Below, in pieces: positions 31,826 through 43,979 of a DNA stretch of 64,000 bases. The position numbers were made by a program, and so were the translations under genes. The notes under the pieces were generated by a model. It was not told the DNA's origin and ran no database searches. It saw only the letters and a list, made by a program, of their open reading frames with translations. The stretch is from Paralithodes platypus (Eukaryota; Arthropoda; Malacostraca; Decapoda; Lithodidae), in NCBI GenBank assembly GCA_032716605.1, contig CM064485.1, positions 33,829,722 through 33,893,721 on the forward strand. The letters are read 5' to 3'. Position 1 is the first letter of the stretch. Each line of letters starts with the position of its first letter.

Positions 31826-34077
31826 TGTCACAATGACCAGGGTCTTTTAGGGCCTTTTAGGAGTTGCTAGACTCGAGTGGCGCCAGACTTCTGAAAGCAG
31901 CTGTGCCAAGTCTATTAGAAAGACCTGGTATTGTAAGTTTCACTCCGATACCCTTCTAATTGCACATGTCTAGTTTTGCCGTCCCTCTAAGCATTTTTGT
32001 CTCAATACACTTTTGTGTAGAATGAGCCAATAGACTGTTATCAGTTTCGTTTATGAAGTTGTTAGTTAGTGGCAACGTTGTAGTTTGCAAGCTAGAGGAG
32101 GGTAGGTTGAGTATGGAATTTTGCTCAATCTCGCGGGGGGGGGGGGGGGGGGGGGGCGAGTTTGCCAGCACCACGAGTTTAATTAATTACGTGATCATTG
32201 TAAGTTTAGTTGTGTTGCAATATTGAGATATATTTTATTTTATCTGCCACACTGTTTTAGCCAATATGTTAACACAGGAATACGTTAGTATAAGTTATTC
32301 TTGTGAAGTGCCTTAGTGTTATCATATCGTGTGGTGATATATTGCAACCCCTTAGTTTGAGGCTGGCTCCCGCTAGCCACGCCAGGCTTCGCCATTCTCT
32401 GGTAGGCGGCCAGATTAGATAGTTGGTGTCCTCTCTCTCTTGTGACCCATTAGTCTGCCCCTTTTGTTTGTCCTTTCTTGCATAATAGTAACGTTACGTA
32501 ATTAACAGAGAATCCTAGACATTAATTTCTTCTTTTAATTATCCTTTTCCTCTGATCAGCATTTATTATATTTTCCTTTGTTTTATATATTCTGTACCTC
32601 CGGTGGCTTACTTCGGGATCCGTGATAGGGAAGAGCTGGGAGGCCTGCCGGGGTCCTTAATAATAAGCACTGTTAATCCCATAGACAGTCCACACACACA
32701 CACATCCATACCCCCTACATATTTTCCCAGCGTTCGTGCTTAGGACCTGGTAGCAGCCTTGACGGTTCTGCCCCAGCAATTGTTTGTTCCCTATCTCGGG
32801 TTTCGAACTTAGGCAACGGAGTGTTTAATAGTAATTAGGAATCCAGCTTCAGTCTAGCCCCCCACCCCCCAAATAGTTAAGTGAGTGTGGGAAGTAGACT
32901 CTCTAATGCCACTTTCCCACTGATGCGACTTCTCACGATTTTCATCGCCGACACCAATAAATTGGCACATTCGTGACATGTCGCAACAAAATCTTAAACC
33001 CTCGCATGATAATCGTTTGACTTGCAAGGCCTCGCAAGGGCCCTCGCAAATTTTCGGATTGTTTTTAATTTTTGGACGAGGACTCACGAGGGTTCATAGC
33101 CCTCGCAAGCATCGTCGAACATCGCAGAGGGATCTGCGAGGCCCTCGGAGATCAACGGCAACATCGGCGAGACACTTCGCACAAAAAAAACTTTGCAACG
33201 CTGTACGGTGGCTCGCCGATGCTCTCAGATGTTCTGAGAACATCGACGATGCACAAGAGTCATCGTCAATTTCCTCGTCGATTAGTCGTCGACGTGCGCA
33301 CAAGTACTCACCGAGAGTATACCCGCCAGGGGTATGCTCCGCACGAGGCATGCGAAGGGCCTTGCGACGTCGCGGAATGCTCAAGACACACCTGCCGAGG
33401 CCAAAGAGCACCTTCGGCGAGGTGGGTAAAACAAAATGATTAGGCCTATAGTTATAGGCCCCATAGTTAAGTGAGTGTGGGAGGTGGACTCTCTAAGAGT
33501 TCATTGTTTCGGGCGGTATCTCACTGTGGGGCCCAGGTTGAAGCAGGATATATTGGTGTGATATTAGAGGTGGTCAGGCCTCCACTAATATCACCCCGAG
33601 GTTAGTAGTCATAGTAGGACACTGCCTTGTATTGTTAGATCATTATAATATGTATAAAATATTATGTGCAACTCTCTTGGGTTGAGAGTGGATTACCGTT
33701 GGCTGGTTTGCGCACGGTTTAGTACTGTCGAGGGCGCGCATAGCCTGTTGCTCGAAGTACACCTGCACTCTTTTTTTTTCTTTGATGTCTGCTGGTAGCC
33801 TATGTATTTAACTGTTTTGATTATCCAACCCACCATTTCTAATCCCGGTGTTGGTTTCGAGTTCTCGTAGCTAGTAAGTTACATGAGTATTTCTGTTCTA
33901 CTTATTATTCAGAATAGGAGCAGGGCAGTGTGCACCTTAAGCCCTGAGAAGAGCCTGGAAGCGTTCATAGTGCTCTTACCTGTTGCGTCGTGGTGTTGTT
34001 TGGTAGAGAGACAAGGTGCATTTGCATTAGTAATTATTTTCGTATACCGTCTCTAAGCAACTGAGGTCCAAATTCGT

Positions 34078-34081
<4 letters not shown>
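31826..34081. mobile_element. Candidate solo LTR
   Basis: A 2.26-kb segment starting TGTCAC and ending GTAACA, with TG...CA ends that are short inverted repeats, set between two TA tracts. The flanking 5-mers are TATAT and ATATA, so a target duplication cannot be verified. No coding region. The DNA has a higher GC content than its flanks and includes the CpG-rich block below. The call is by end structure only. Confidence 0.4.
32872..33500. repeat. CpG-rich block flanked by a ~38-bp direct repeat
   Basis: The word ATAGTTAAGTGAGTGTGGGA plus GACTCTCTAA occurs at about 32874-32910 and again at about 33463-33498, with few differences. Between them lie about 550 bp dense in TCGC/GCGA words. The 153-residue Arg/Ser-rich frame it contains on the plus strand, with overlapping frames on both strands, is best explained by composition. 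Confidence 0.6.
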
Positions 34082-34436
<355 letters not shown>

Positions 34437-34456
34437 AATAAATCAAAATAAAAAAT

Positions 34457-35165
34457 AAATCCTTCATCTTCTCTCAATATTCTTGGTGTCTCTATTTCTT
34501 CTGCTCTCAGTTGGAAGGACCATATTACCAGTTTTGCTAAGGCAGCCTCTCAGAAGCTGGGTGTGCTCAACCGCCTTAGGGATTTGTTTTCCCCTGCACA
34601 GCTTTTTGCTCTGTACAGGGGCATAGTGCGTCCTTGTATTGAGTATTGTTCACATGTGTGGGGAGGTTCCTCTCACACCGCTCTCCTAGACAAAGTTGAA
34701 AGGAAGGCCTTTCGTATCATTAACTCCCGTCCACTCACCAACTCTCTGCAGTCTCTCTCTCTCCGCCGCAATGTTGCATCTCTCTCGCTATTCTATTGCT
34801 ACTATAATAATCAGTGTTCCTCAGAGCTTTCCCAGTGTATACCACCTCCTTTACGTAGGGCACGTGGTACCCGTCTTGCAACTCAATCCCACCCCTACTC
34901 TGTGCAACTCTCAAACCCAGGAGTGAAACGTTACTCTCAAACTTTCTTCTACTCAACAGCTGAGCTCTGGAACTCTCTCCCAGAATCAGTCTTTCCCTCT
35001 TCGTATGACTTAAATTGCTTCAAACTCTGCGTGTCCAGGCATTTTGGCTCGAACGTCCCTTGATTTTGGCCCTGTCACTCTTTCAACTATGGGGGACGCA
35101 CTCGCTATAGGCAGTTCTGCCTTTTACCTCCCTCAATCACATATATAAAAACAAATAAAAAATAA
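34457..35165 (+). pseudogene. LINE-A 3' end, plus-strand copy
   Basis: Encodes the RT C-terminus from LNILGVSI-like residues through LNRLRDLFSPAQLFALYRGIVRPCIEYC (read as overlapping short motifs), DKVERKAFRII and ELWNSLPESVFPSSYDLNC, with stop at 35061-35063. About 100 bp of 3' UTR and an A-rich tail follow. The frame is open for 166 codons, so this copy is relatively young. It is 5' truncated just after the TA tract, and lies tail to tail with another LINE-A copy starting at 35170. Confidence 0.85.
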
Positions 35166-35169
35166 ATAT

Positions 35170-35740
35170 ATATTATTTTTTCTTTTTCATTTACTTATTT
35201 ATTTTGCATCTGGGAGAGAGTTTACTTATTGAGTAGAGGAAATACTGAACAATTATGTTTATTCTTGGGTTGGAGAGCTGGACATAATAGTGGTGGGATT
35301 GTGTTGAAAGGCGGGTGCTTCTCTTTGAGAGAGCTCTGGAGAAAACTGAATGTTGTAATATCGATAGAAGAGTGAAACAGATGCAACATTTTGGCGGAGG
35401 TGGTGAGTTGATAAGAAGGAATGCTTTTTGGACACACATTTGAACATTACATGGGCGCACGGTGCACCTGTACAGAGCAACAAGCTGTGCGGAGGTAAGG
35501 AACCCTTGGAGACAGTTTAGCACACTCAACCTCTCGAAACCCCCTTTAGCAAGAGTAGTGATATGGTCTTTCCAGGAAAGGCTAAGAAAAAGGGACTTCA
35601 AGGGCATTGAAAGAAGATGAGGGTAGATTTGTGTATTGTCGAACAATAAGGGATTGTCGTGTGGAAGATTGTGTTTGGGTGGACAGAGGGAGAAATTGGG
35701 TTTTAAAAGCATGAAAGTGTTCACCAGGTTTTTGCTGGGG
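35170..35740 (-). pseudogene. LINE-A, 3' part of a split minus-strand copy
   Basis: Contains SWKDHITTLAKGGFERLSVLNCLQGFLTSAQLVALYRCTVRPC-type sequence (short motifs LNCLQGF, ALYRCTVRPC, QLSNPR) in a degenerate frame. It continues the RT fragment at 37085-37365 after an intervening 1.34-kb stretch. Confidence 0.75.
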
Positions 35741-37084
35741 TTAATTGGACTAATTAGTTAGGTTCTTAATTGACTGGAGAAGTTGAATCCACATAAACAC
35801 ATGCACAAAGGTAATAGAGGATAAATATAATACAGAGTACATACATAAGTTATATTGTTCAATGTAATTATAATTACTGTAAGACAAAAGAATAGGTCAA
35901 TATATACAGTTTATAAAGCACGAACAATTAAATTCCCAGGGGAATGACACTGTACTCTTTCGATATCACACTAAGTACTTCCAACGATAAGGCACTTCAC
36001 TAGTACTTCTTTCGAGGTTACACTATAAGAGTTTTGATGAAGAACCTTCCAGTACTCTTGGGTTTGGGGTCTTGAATGAATATGAATCTGCTCTGCCAGT
36101 GCTATGCATATCATATCATCGGACTAACGTAAGAGGGTTGTTATGTAATGTCTCTTAACTGTCCTGACCATTATAAGTGTCTTTCAGGGACTTTCAGATG
36201 GGTTTATTCGGGCCTTTTACGCATACGTGTCTTAATGCCAGTGCCTGGGACAAAGTACCGTATGGACTCTATGCAGAGTGCCGTTATGCAATTTGCTACG
36301 GTATATCGCGAGCCCTACCTTCTAAAAAGACAATTGCCAGTGCATGAACTTTTTAGAAGGAACAGAATGGGGTCGGTTTACTACCGCCTAAAGCGCACAT
36401 CAGTACAGCCTTCCTTAGCGACTAATTCCTAGTAATCGAGGCAGAAGATCGTTAATATTGGGTTGCCACTTTGGTAATCCAATATTAATTCCTTTGATAA
36501 GCCAAGATTTAGAAATCCTCAATACACCTTTATGTGTCAGTGCTTTAATACTTTATTGAGTATAGCTCAAATCTTCCAGCTCTTAAAATATCTTCCAGTG
36601 AAGTATGTTTTAAGAGTTTTCCAACTGTTATAGATTTTAACTTTGCCTGTCAAAGTCTTACCTCTTCTGGCGTTTCTCCTAGTGTCCCTTCTCCAGGTAA
36701 GAAGGGCAGTTGTGCTGGGAGGAGGCCCTAGGGTGGCTAGGGTAGCCCCTCTGAACTTCCCTCTCGTGGTGTTGGTACGGCTTGGAGGAAGAAGGGTGCA
36801 TGGAGGAATAGGATTTATGCAAGTTTCTGCTTGCCTTCCTTCCTGCTTTTCCTTTTCCTGTCACCACTTGTGTTGTTGATGGTGATGATGAGTTCTTTGC
36901 CGGGTGTTGGAGGGAGTGCGGGCGTGACAGAGATAACTCGGGCGTATCTTGGTGGTGTGACATTTAGGGCTTCTTTCCTCGGGGATGTGGTGGCATAAGT
37001 GGTAATATCACTTGGTGGTGGCGTGGTGGTTTCTGGTTCCTTTTCATTTATTTCAGAAAGCAATGACATTTTATCTGCCCCACT
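35741..37084. mobile_element. Unclassified 1.34-kb insertion in LINE-A
   Basis: Separates two parts of one LINE-A copy. No RT or transposase motif is visible. Its length and the lack of coding would suit a solo LTR, but terminal TG/CA and target duplication could not be established. The 94-residue frame at 36148-36432 has no recognisable motif. Confidence 0.4.
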
Positions 37085-37365
37085 CAGAAATTATCGTGAG
37101 ATTTGGAGTGAGTTTGAGAAAGGAGGTTGTGGGAAACTAATTGAATCGCGTAAGGTAGAGTCATCAGCATATGAGTGGATAGGACTAGAAGTAGAGTTGA
37201 GAAGATTATTAATGAAACTTAGAAACAGGACTGGTGATAGGACAGAACCCTGAGAAACACTGGAGTTGACAGTGTGAGGAAGTAAACGATGGCCATCCAC
37301 AACTGCAGCTATGGCGCGGCCATAAAGGAGATATGAGAGAATGCAGAAATAGAGACATAGCATGC
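37085..37365 (-). pseudogene. LINE-A RT palm fragment
   Basis: Encodes IAAVVDGHRLLPH, VSQGSVLSPVLFLSFINNLL and HSYADDSTL, so the catalytic YADD is intact here, unlike the YADN of the long copy at 49915-53340. Truncated at its 5' side near 37365. Confidence 0.85.
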
Positions 37366-38455
37366 ATTGACAGGATATTTTTAGACTAGTTTAAAACCAC
37401 GCATCCATTCATCTTTATGAAACTTGACAACTTAACTGACATGCATGCTTAACACAGCAAAACAAATAATGACTAAAATCTGAACACAAAAATGAAATAC
37501 CCAAATACAATCGCAATGTGTAAAGAATTACAATTTGTTTAATACTCAAAAATATAAATATATAATAACAAATAAAAATTAATATGTAAATTCATAAAAT
37601 CAAATAAAACCTTTTATAAAAACTCAGGCCCCCACCTGACCAGTACAAAGCTCCATGGAGAGCACCCGTACTATCTCTATCATAGAAATGGTCTCATATA
37701 ATATGCTGCAATATTATAAGAACATAAGAACATAAGAAAATGGGAGTCTGCAGAAAGCCGATTGGCCTAAGCGAGGCAGATCCCTGTCCCACACAACCCC
37801 TATTACAAAGCCCCAATTATAGGCTCAACACTCTAATACCCTGAGGATCATCTTACCAAAACGGTTAGAGATTAACGCAGGATTACGGGGGTCTGCAGAG
37901 CGCTGATTGGCCCAAACCGGCTGATCCCCCTTCACACCCAACCCTTCTCGTCCATATGCTTATCCAATTTTATCTTAAATATGAATATTTTATCTTTATT
38001 ATATGAGAAAGTCAGACGCATGGATCAGAGAGAGGCACTTTGTATTAAGGAGCAATGATTTATTAAAACAAAGATAAAACTATGTAAATAGCAATGCTAA
38101 ATTACTTCTGTATATAATACAAAATAATAAACTACCTTCAATTATATATAAAGAGACAGAACATTGTAACAATACAAGACAAATACAAAATGTATGAACG
38201 AAATAATACATGAACTAACGTGAACAAATATATAAAATAAACCATGTGAGAAATATATGAATCATAACGAATGCACTTGCGAAAAATATCAAAGGTGATA
38301 AAATAATCCAATGTTAACGGTTTGGTTTATAATAAACACATATTCATTGTTGGTGTTATTCGGTCACATATCCATATGTCTGCCGCTGTACTGGGTGTAA
38401 TAGTGATATTAGCCCTTCCATCACACCACCACAGGGGAAAAGGATAACTCTCCTA
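37366..38455. other. No gene; internally duplicated interspersed repeat at ~37715-37990
   Basis: AT-rich. From AAGAACATAAGAACATAAG (about 37719) there is a repeat with the unit GGGAGTCTGCAGAAAGCCGATTGGCC, described here as GGGAGTCTGCAG plus GATTGGCC, found again about 140 bp later as GGGGGTCTGCAG plus GATTGGCC. Similar words are, to my recollection, common in decapod genomes, but I cannot verify this. Nothing else is identifiable. Confidence 0.4.
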
Positions 38456-39080
38456 ATAACCCGGGAATGTCGCCGAGACTCTATACAGGTTTTACTGGGC
38501 GAAGGTGACACGACTCTTAAGATCCAAGGCCTAAGAAAATCCTTTTAAAAGACTCCAGTGGCACTCAAAACAAAGGAATATGTGATTAAGTAAGTTCATT
38601 CCCCTCCATACCTTCTATCACTCCTCCAAATGTGTCCACCCCCCCACCCCCCCCACCCATTCAATTATCACCTATTTTTCCTCTTATTCCCTTGGTTATC
38701 AGTTTATTTTCCGCGCCAATATCCCCCACCCGGTTTCAAGGTCAAAGAGGAGGCATATAGAGATAGTGGCAAGAGAGAGACTTCAGTAGCATGACATCAG
38801 TGTCGATCGATAAGTGGGAGGGGGAGGGTTTGTGCCGTGACGGCTCTCCTCATGAATGAACTGGCCGGCAATACATTGTCTTTTTCACCCCCCAAATATT
38901 ATTCCCACTTGTTTTATTGTTGTTACATGTTAAAAACTTCATATTATATGTAAAATAGGCACATATGAATAAGTAATAACAATATTTATCGGATAATGAC
39001 GATTTTCATCGGGAATGTCTCAAAATATCATCGCCTGGCAGGCACTTTCAAATACCACAGGTTCGCCGTTTAAAGGTTAA
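38456..39080. mobile_element. TTAA-type element (family of 12503)
   Basis: Left end ATAACCCGGGAATGTCGCCG (target TTAA decayed to ATAA) and right end, read inward, TTAACCTTTAAACGGCGAACC. The interior aligns with 12680-13050 in order. 625 bp, no coding capacity. It includes a poly-C stretch at about 38640-38660. Confidence 0.65.
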
Positions 39081-40019
39081 CCCAGTTACAATAATAATGG
39101 GTTATTGTTCCTTCCCACTAGTTGCATAACGTTAACTCTTTTGCAACACAACATTGGATATAAAACGGTGCTATTTCATCTCTCTCTCTCTCTCCCATAT
39201 CGCTCCCAACCTTCCCATCACGACATTTGCGTCCCACTTTAACATTACAACATAAGATAACATAACTAATCAAATAAATCTCGGGTGTACATTTGTTGGT
39301 ACTTATTTTTAGGGTTGATACATTTCTAGAAATATCATATGAACCAACAGTTTTTGAGCAACAAGGAAATATACTGTGTGATTAGGCACGACCCTAGTGG
39401 GAACGCCCACACCGAGTACATGTCCACAATCTTGTGTCCGATTCGATTGATCGATGGCTAGTTATGGGCCATTGCAGACATTCTAAAATTATTGATAGGG
39501 CCAATTAATGCCATTTAAAATCCTTACTGCTTCTTTCTGTATATCTCGGATGAAGTCATCATGGATAAGCTTTAAGATGAGGTCAACAAGTATCTGTGCC
39601 ACAAATCAAGCCACTTATCACATGACTCGAACTCAAGATCTGTGTGTGTGTGGGCTCACCCATTAAAGACATTGTATTACAATCACATGATTAATAACTT
39701 GGCTGGATGCATATGTGCCAATTGAAGACACCCAAAAACTTATATTTAGCTATCGAGGTCATCAGTGGGCAACATGTAGAGAGAGTGATGGTTCTGAATT
39801 ACCCTGATGAGCCATGGTAAGAATTTGGATGGTCATAATGGCCCGTTTTTAGCCAGCATTCAAATGACAAAATGGTCGAACACTAAATAACGTAAGTGGA
39901 CTTGGATACTTCAATCATTGCCAGATGTTATTAGCGCAGTTGGAATATATGTACATGCTCATATTAATATGCAGGATTCGAAACTGCATAATAAATCGTA
40001 GGCTTGTGCATATTTCTTT
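39081..40019. other. No gene seen
   Basis: AT-rich DNA with a short (TC)n run at about 39178-39194. No motif in any frame. Confidence 0.5.
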
Positions 40020-40160
40020 AACTGTCTTGATAGTGTAATGCATAAGTGCGCGGAATTTCGATGTGAGTATCCTAGGTTCGAGTCCTTGGAGTGCCACATG
40101 TATTTGTCGATTTCATTAATTGAATTTAGAGGTGAAGTTGGTTGGTGGAAAAAACATAAT
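40020..40160 (+). mobile_element. SINE-3, ~140-bp tRNA-like SINE, copy 1
   Basis: A tRNA-like head with B box GGTTCGAGTCC (40075-40085) and an A-box-like TGATAGTGTAATG (40028-40040), then a ~55-bp tail containing GATTTCATTAATTGA and AAGTTGGTTGGTG. The copy at 45130-45264, in the opposite orientation, matches over the whole length, which sets the borders. Very short for a SINE. Confidence 0.75.
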
Positions 40161-41235
40161 AATTATACATTCAACTAACTGTCATCTTTAAAATATCTTT
40201 AAAAATAAATATTTATCAATGGCTGTTTGCATGCATGAGGTAGCAAGGGTAATTGTAATGCCGAACTCTAACACTACCGAGGCTCCATCTAGCACTACCG
40301 AAGCTCCAATACAAATGACATACATCACAGCAAGATCCACCACCAAGAATAAGCCAGTCTTCCACCTCAAAAAGTTTTGTGTGGCCCACAACTTAAACCG
40401 AAAATGCCAGTCAACGAGAGTTTTGTACCTTGACCCATCCCCACCCAATAGCTGACAGACAGGTACTAATACCCAAGCTTTTACCACAGGTTTAACCATT
40501 ACCTATCACACCGGAACTAAAAGGACTTTAAAGATTACCTTCACATCTGAGCGACAAAATCCCTGTTACTCCAGGCACCAAGACCCACAGGAACTGCAAT
40601 CCAAAGACTCAGGTTCAACGGAAAGTTACTTTCGTCATCTTCCCTTCAAGGCCAGCTTAGGGGTTCAATATTCCTTGCCCTACAGTGGACAGTATTCCTA
40701 CCACTTTTCGAGTACACTTATCTACCTCATTTGACGAGACACCAGAGAATTTGAGGTACCAGAACATTTTCCTACTGGCCGAGCGTATCGTATTCCTAGT
40801 GCTCGAGCCTACAGTAGTCCTTGCACTCACCCACCAACATAATCAAAGAGATCCTGCTTACGACATGCTGAGGGACCTGGATATAAATACCCAGACAAAG
40901 GGACTCACTCAGCGAGATCTACATCGATAATAAAGAAAACAAACAGCTCGAAGACATATGCTCCTGCATCTGCAGGTATTAGTGAGAAGTACAGCACCCA
41001 GTAGTCGTCCAGCACACCTGTGATATCTTCAACCTCGGCATTCTTATTACATGTGATCCTGGAGATAACTTTGAATTCCAACAGAAAGATACAATGAGTA
41101 AGATTGTTCTTGGGTTTCCGAAAACCTTCTAATGTAAAATCACTCAGATATAATATAGAACACCCATTGCCCTTTTCCAAAGATATTTATATTGTAGAGT
41201 ACTGTAAGTGAGTCCATTGAGAAACCAAATTATAC
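40161..41235. other. No gene seen
   Basis: Contains a plus-strand frame at 40219-40455 (78 residues, with a repeated STTEAP motif) and one at 40685-40930; neither matches a family I know and they do not form a gene with splice sites I could defend. Confidence 0.4.
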
Positions 41236-41247
41236 TTATACTGTATA

Positions 41248-41280
<33 letters not shown>

Positions 41281-41390
41281 TTATATATATACCGGTATAT
41301 ACAGTATATATATATATAATATATATATAATATATATATACAGTATATACTATATATGTATATACTATATATATATATATATGTCACGCT
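41236..41390. repeat. (TA)n microsatellite
   Basis: Interrupted TA tract directly before SINE-2 copy 1. Confidence 0.95.
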
Positions 41391-41411
41391 ACCTAATTAT
41401 TTCCAGTATTC

Positions 41412-41717
41412 AGTGGATGGAACTCTCCAGCCTTGGTCGGCAATCCGTCTATGGAAGTAAAACTTATACAAATCCTTACTGCTTACCTAATGGTGAAGTA
41501 GGTAGACTAGCCACCCAACACTGTTGGAAAATAGTGTTATAGAGATACATAGAGGGTCTCGGAGTTGGATGGACCCTAAGTTGATTGTTCAGTCCTGTAA
41601 GTCCTTGAATAAACTGAGAAGGGTTGTGCTTCTCACTTGGAACATGTCCGCTTCAGGGCGTTTTGTGTATGGCCACATTTATAAAGGGGAACAATACGTC
41701 GGTCAATAGATAGATAG
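41412..41717 (+). mobile_element. SINE-2, copy 1
   Basis: About 300 bp matching 51634-51945: starts GTGGATGGAACTC, runs through CAGCCTTGGTCGGCAA, CTGCTTACCTAA, GAGGGTCTCGGAG, CAGTCCTGTAAGTCCTT and ends GGTCAATAGATAGATAGAT. The last ~45 bp resemble the 3' end of the RTE LINE. I do not see a clear RNA polymerase III promoter, so tRNA origin is not established. Confidence 0.75.
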
Positions 41718-42429
41718 ATGTTGGTCAACATTATTTTGTTAATGATGGATTATTTCTCGAACTTTATCAGTTATTTCTGTATTAATCCACAATCTACAAA
41801 CAATAAATACATATTATGAAACGCATTATAATATACAAAAGAAGAACACTCAAAGTTGCCAGAATAAGATCCATCTTTATAACTAAACCCTTGTGATTAA
41901 TGCTCTTATTTTGTCTAAACTAAGAGAGCAAAGGAGGAAGGCAATTATAGGATAAAGAGAAGAATGTTAATAAGACTGTCATACTATCCGCGAGTTATTA
42001 CTTCATCTGTCTTACTGGAGAAAGAAGAAAGGAGAGTTGGCTGAATATACCGAGAATAAACAGGTACGCATAATATATCTTGTGGATAATATAACAAAAC
42101 AAAAATATTAATGTAAAATGTGTTATTGCTGATCATTAAAATGTAAAGATCTTAGATTACTATTTGAGGATTTTGTGGCTCTTTGAAAATTGTAGTAATT
42201 GTATGTGTTTCATTCATTAATGAGAATATTTTATAATAGTATTGTTTTGGTGTCATTTCAGTATGTTTATTACGATTTCGGCACAATTAAGTTACCATTC
42301 AGTTTGGTTTAGTTTCCTAGTTATGTTGCCCTTAAAATCTGTTTATTTTAATTTGGCCCATGAGTGTGGACAGTCGAGTAATAATGTATATGTATACTGA
42401 TAAATCAATGTATTGCAGTTGTGGTAATT
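41718..42429. other. No gene seen
   Basis: AT-rich sequence without recognisable frames or repeats. Confidence 0.5.
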
Positions 42430-43330
42430 ATAAATGAATATTTGCATTAGTTTGAGAGACACAAACTGGACTGTATGCCTCTATGTCCAAGATGATTACT
42501 AAGGTAATGCACTCAGCACACTCTGAGTGTCCCAGACCACATAAACTAAAATAGTTCCACGGGAAATCAAAGAAGTAATGCCAAGGAGCCTCCCAGTCAA
42601 CAGCGCAAAGTGCTACAAGCACCACCGGTTGGGAGGATCGGATGGCCGTACTGGAGAGATAGGACAGGTAACAGAGATAAATTTATAATCAGAGGAGCCT
42701 GACGGAGATATAAGGTTTACTGTGTAAGCCGAAGAATTAGAGGTTAGAAATATATCAAGGATGTTGGACATATCTCCAAAGTAGTCAGGGATACGAGTAG
42801 GGTGCTGAAATAACTGCACAAGGTCGTAGCGAAGATGTAGGCTTGTTCACCAGGTTGGTCAGTGAAATGAGAGTAGAGCCATTGGCGGTGATGAACGTTG
42901 AAATCGCCAAATATTGAGATTTCAGAGGAGAGAGAGATGGATAGAATGTGTTCCAGTTTACAGGTAAGATAGTAAAATAATTTAGAAAAGTCAGTAAAGG
43001 TAGATGAGAGATATATACAGCACAGAAATATTTATTTTGAGAGTGACAGGATTGTTTGAGCCAAAGAGTTGAGAATTCTGAATAGTTGAAGTCGGGAATG
43101 CGAGAGCAAGTGAGTTTGTTGTGCAAATATACACAACAACTGCCTTTAGCTTTGAAACTAGGATAGCAAAAAGTAGGAGGAAACAGAAAAAGATTGCTGG
43201 AAGTTGCTTCAGACACCTGAGTCTGTGAAAAAAAGAAGATCATGTTTGTTGGAGGAGAGGTGGTGTTCAAGTGAGTGAAAGTTGGAAGAGATGTTGCAGA
43301 AGTTGATAGTTTTTCTATGTTATTCATATA
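42430..43330 (-). pseudogene. LINE-A endonuclease-region fragment
   Basis: Minus-strand match to 52100-53265 of the long copy: FKAKGSCCVYLHNKLTCSRIPDF-like sequence (short motifs CCVYLHNKLTC, FSTLWLKQSCHS), NTFYPSLSP and [14 protein letters not shown], where SDH of the APE-type endonuclease has become SDY. RT is absent. The copy lacks both ends and has frameshifts. Confidence 0.8.
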
Positions 43331-43861
43331 TGAACAACCATTGATGATAAATAAATGTTGATGATAAATATTATGTCATAATATTTTTATTTTTTTGCTC
43401 AACGTATAACAAAATGTTGAGAGTATAAACTCGGAAAAACGATTAATTTTTCTTATATATCAATTATCAATATGCTAATTTGATCTTATGAGATTTTTGT
43501 TCCAGTTATATAATATTACAGATCTTGCTCTATCGTTGGATATGTATTAAATTGCATGTAGAGGCTATTTCTGTGGGTTAAAACAGAGCGATAAAATACG
43601 TGTATTGTCTCACAGTAGTGCAAATATTGGTTGAGAGTGAATGGTAGGCCTAGTGGTAATTAGGTTTCCAGAAACTTAAGCGAGAATAAGAGGGCTAAGT
43701 ACTCGTCAAATTACTGTGTCTGTAGTCAAAAGTAACTTCTTTCATTTTCTAAATTAAGGAGACAGCTACTGTAGTTATAAAATATATAATCCAGAAATGT
43801 TCAGAAATAATAACTAGATATAGAATAAGTAGACATTAAAAAATAACAAAAGCCGTTCAAT
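43331..43861. other. No gene seen
   Basis: AT-rich sequence preceding LINE-C. No feature identified. Confidence 0.5.
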
Positions 43862-43979
43862 TCGGCTATTAATCGCCGACCGATAGGGGAAAGCCGGATG
43901 CTGACCATGGGGAGCAGTCCTGGGCGCCAAACCGCTACAACAAACCCCTGCCCCCTCTTGGGGGCACGAAAACCTGGGA

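Noticed and set aside
32978..33443. Overlapping 100-150-residue frames on both strands
   Set aside because: Open in several phases because of CpG-rich, stop-poor composition; no domain and no splice or start context.
36148..36432. 94-residue frame as a small host gene
   Set aside because: No motif, and it lies in an insertion that interrupts LINE-A.
40219..40930. Possible host exons with a repeated STTEAP motif
   Set aside because: Short, no homology recognised, no defensible splice sites; left as unannotated DNA.
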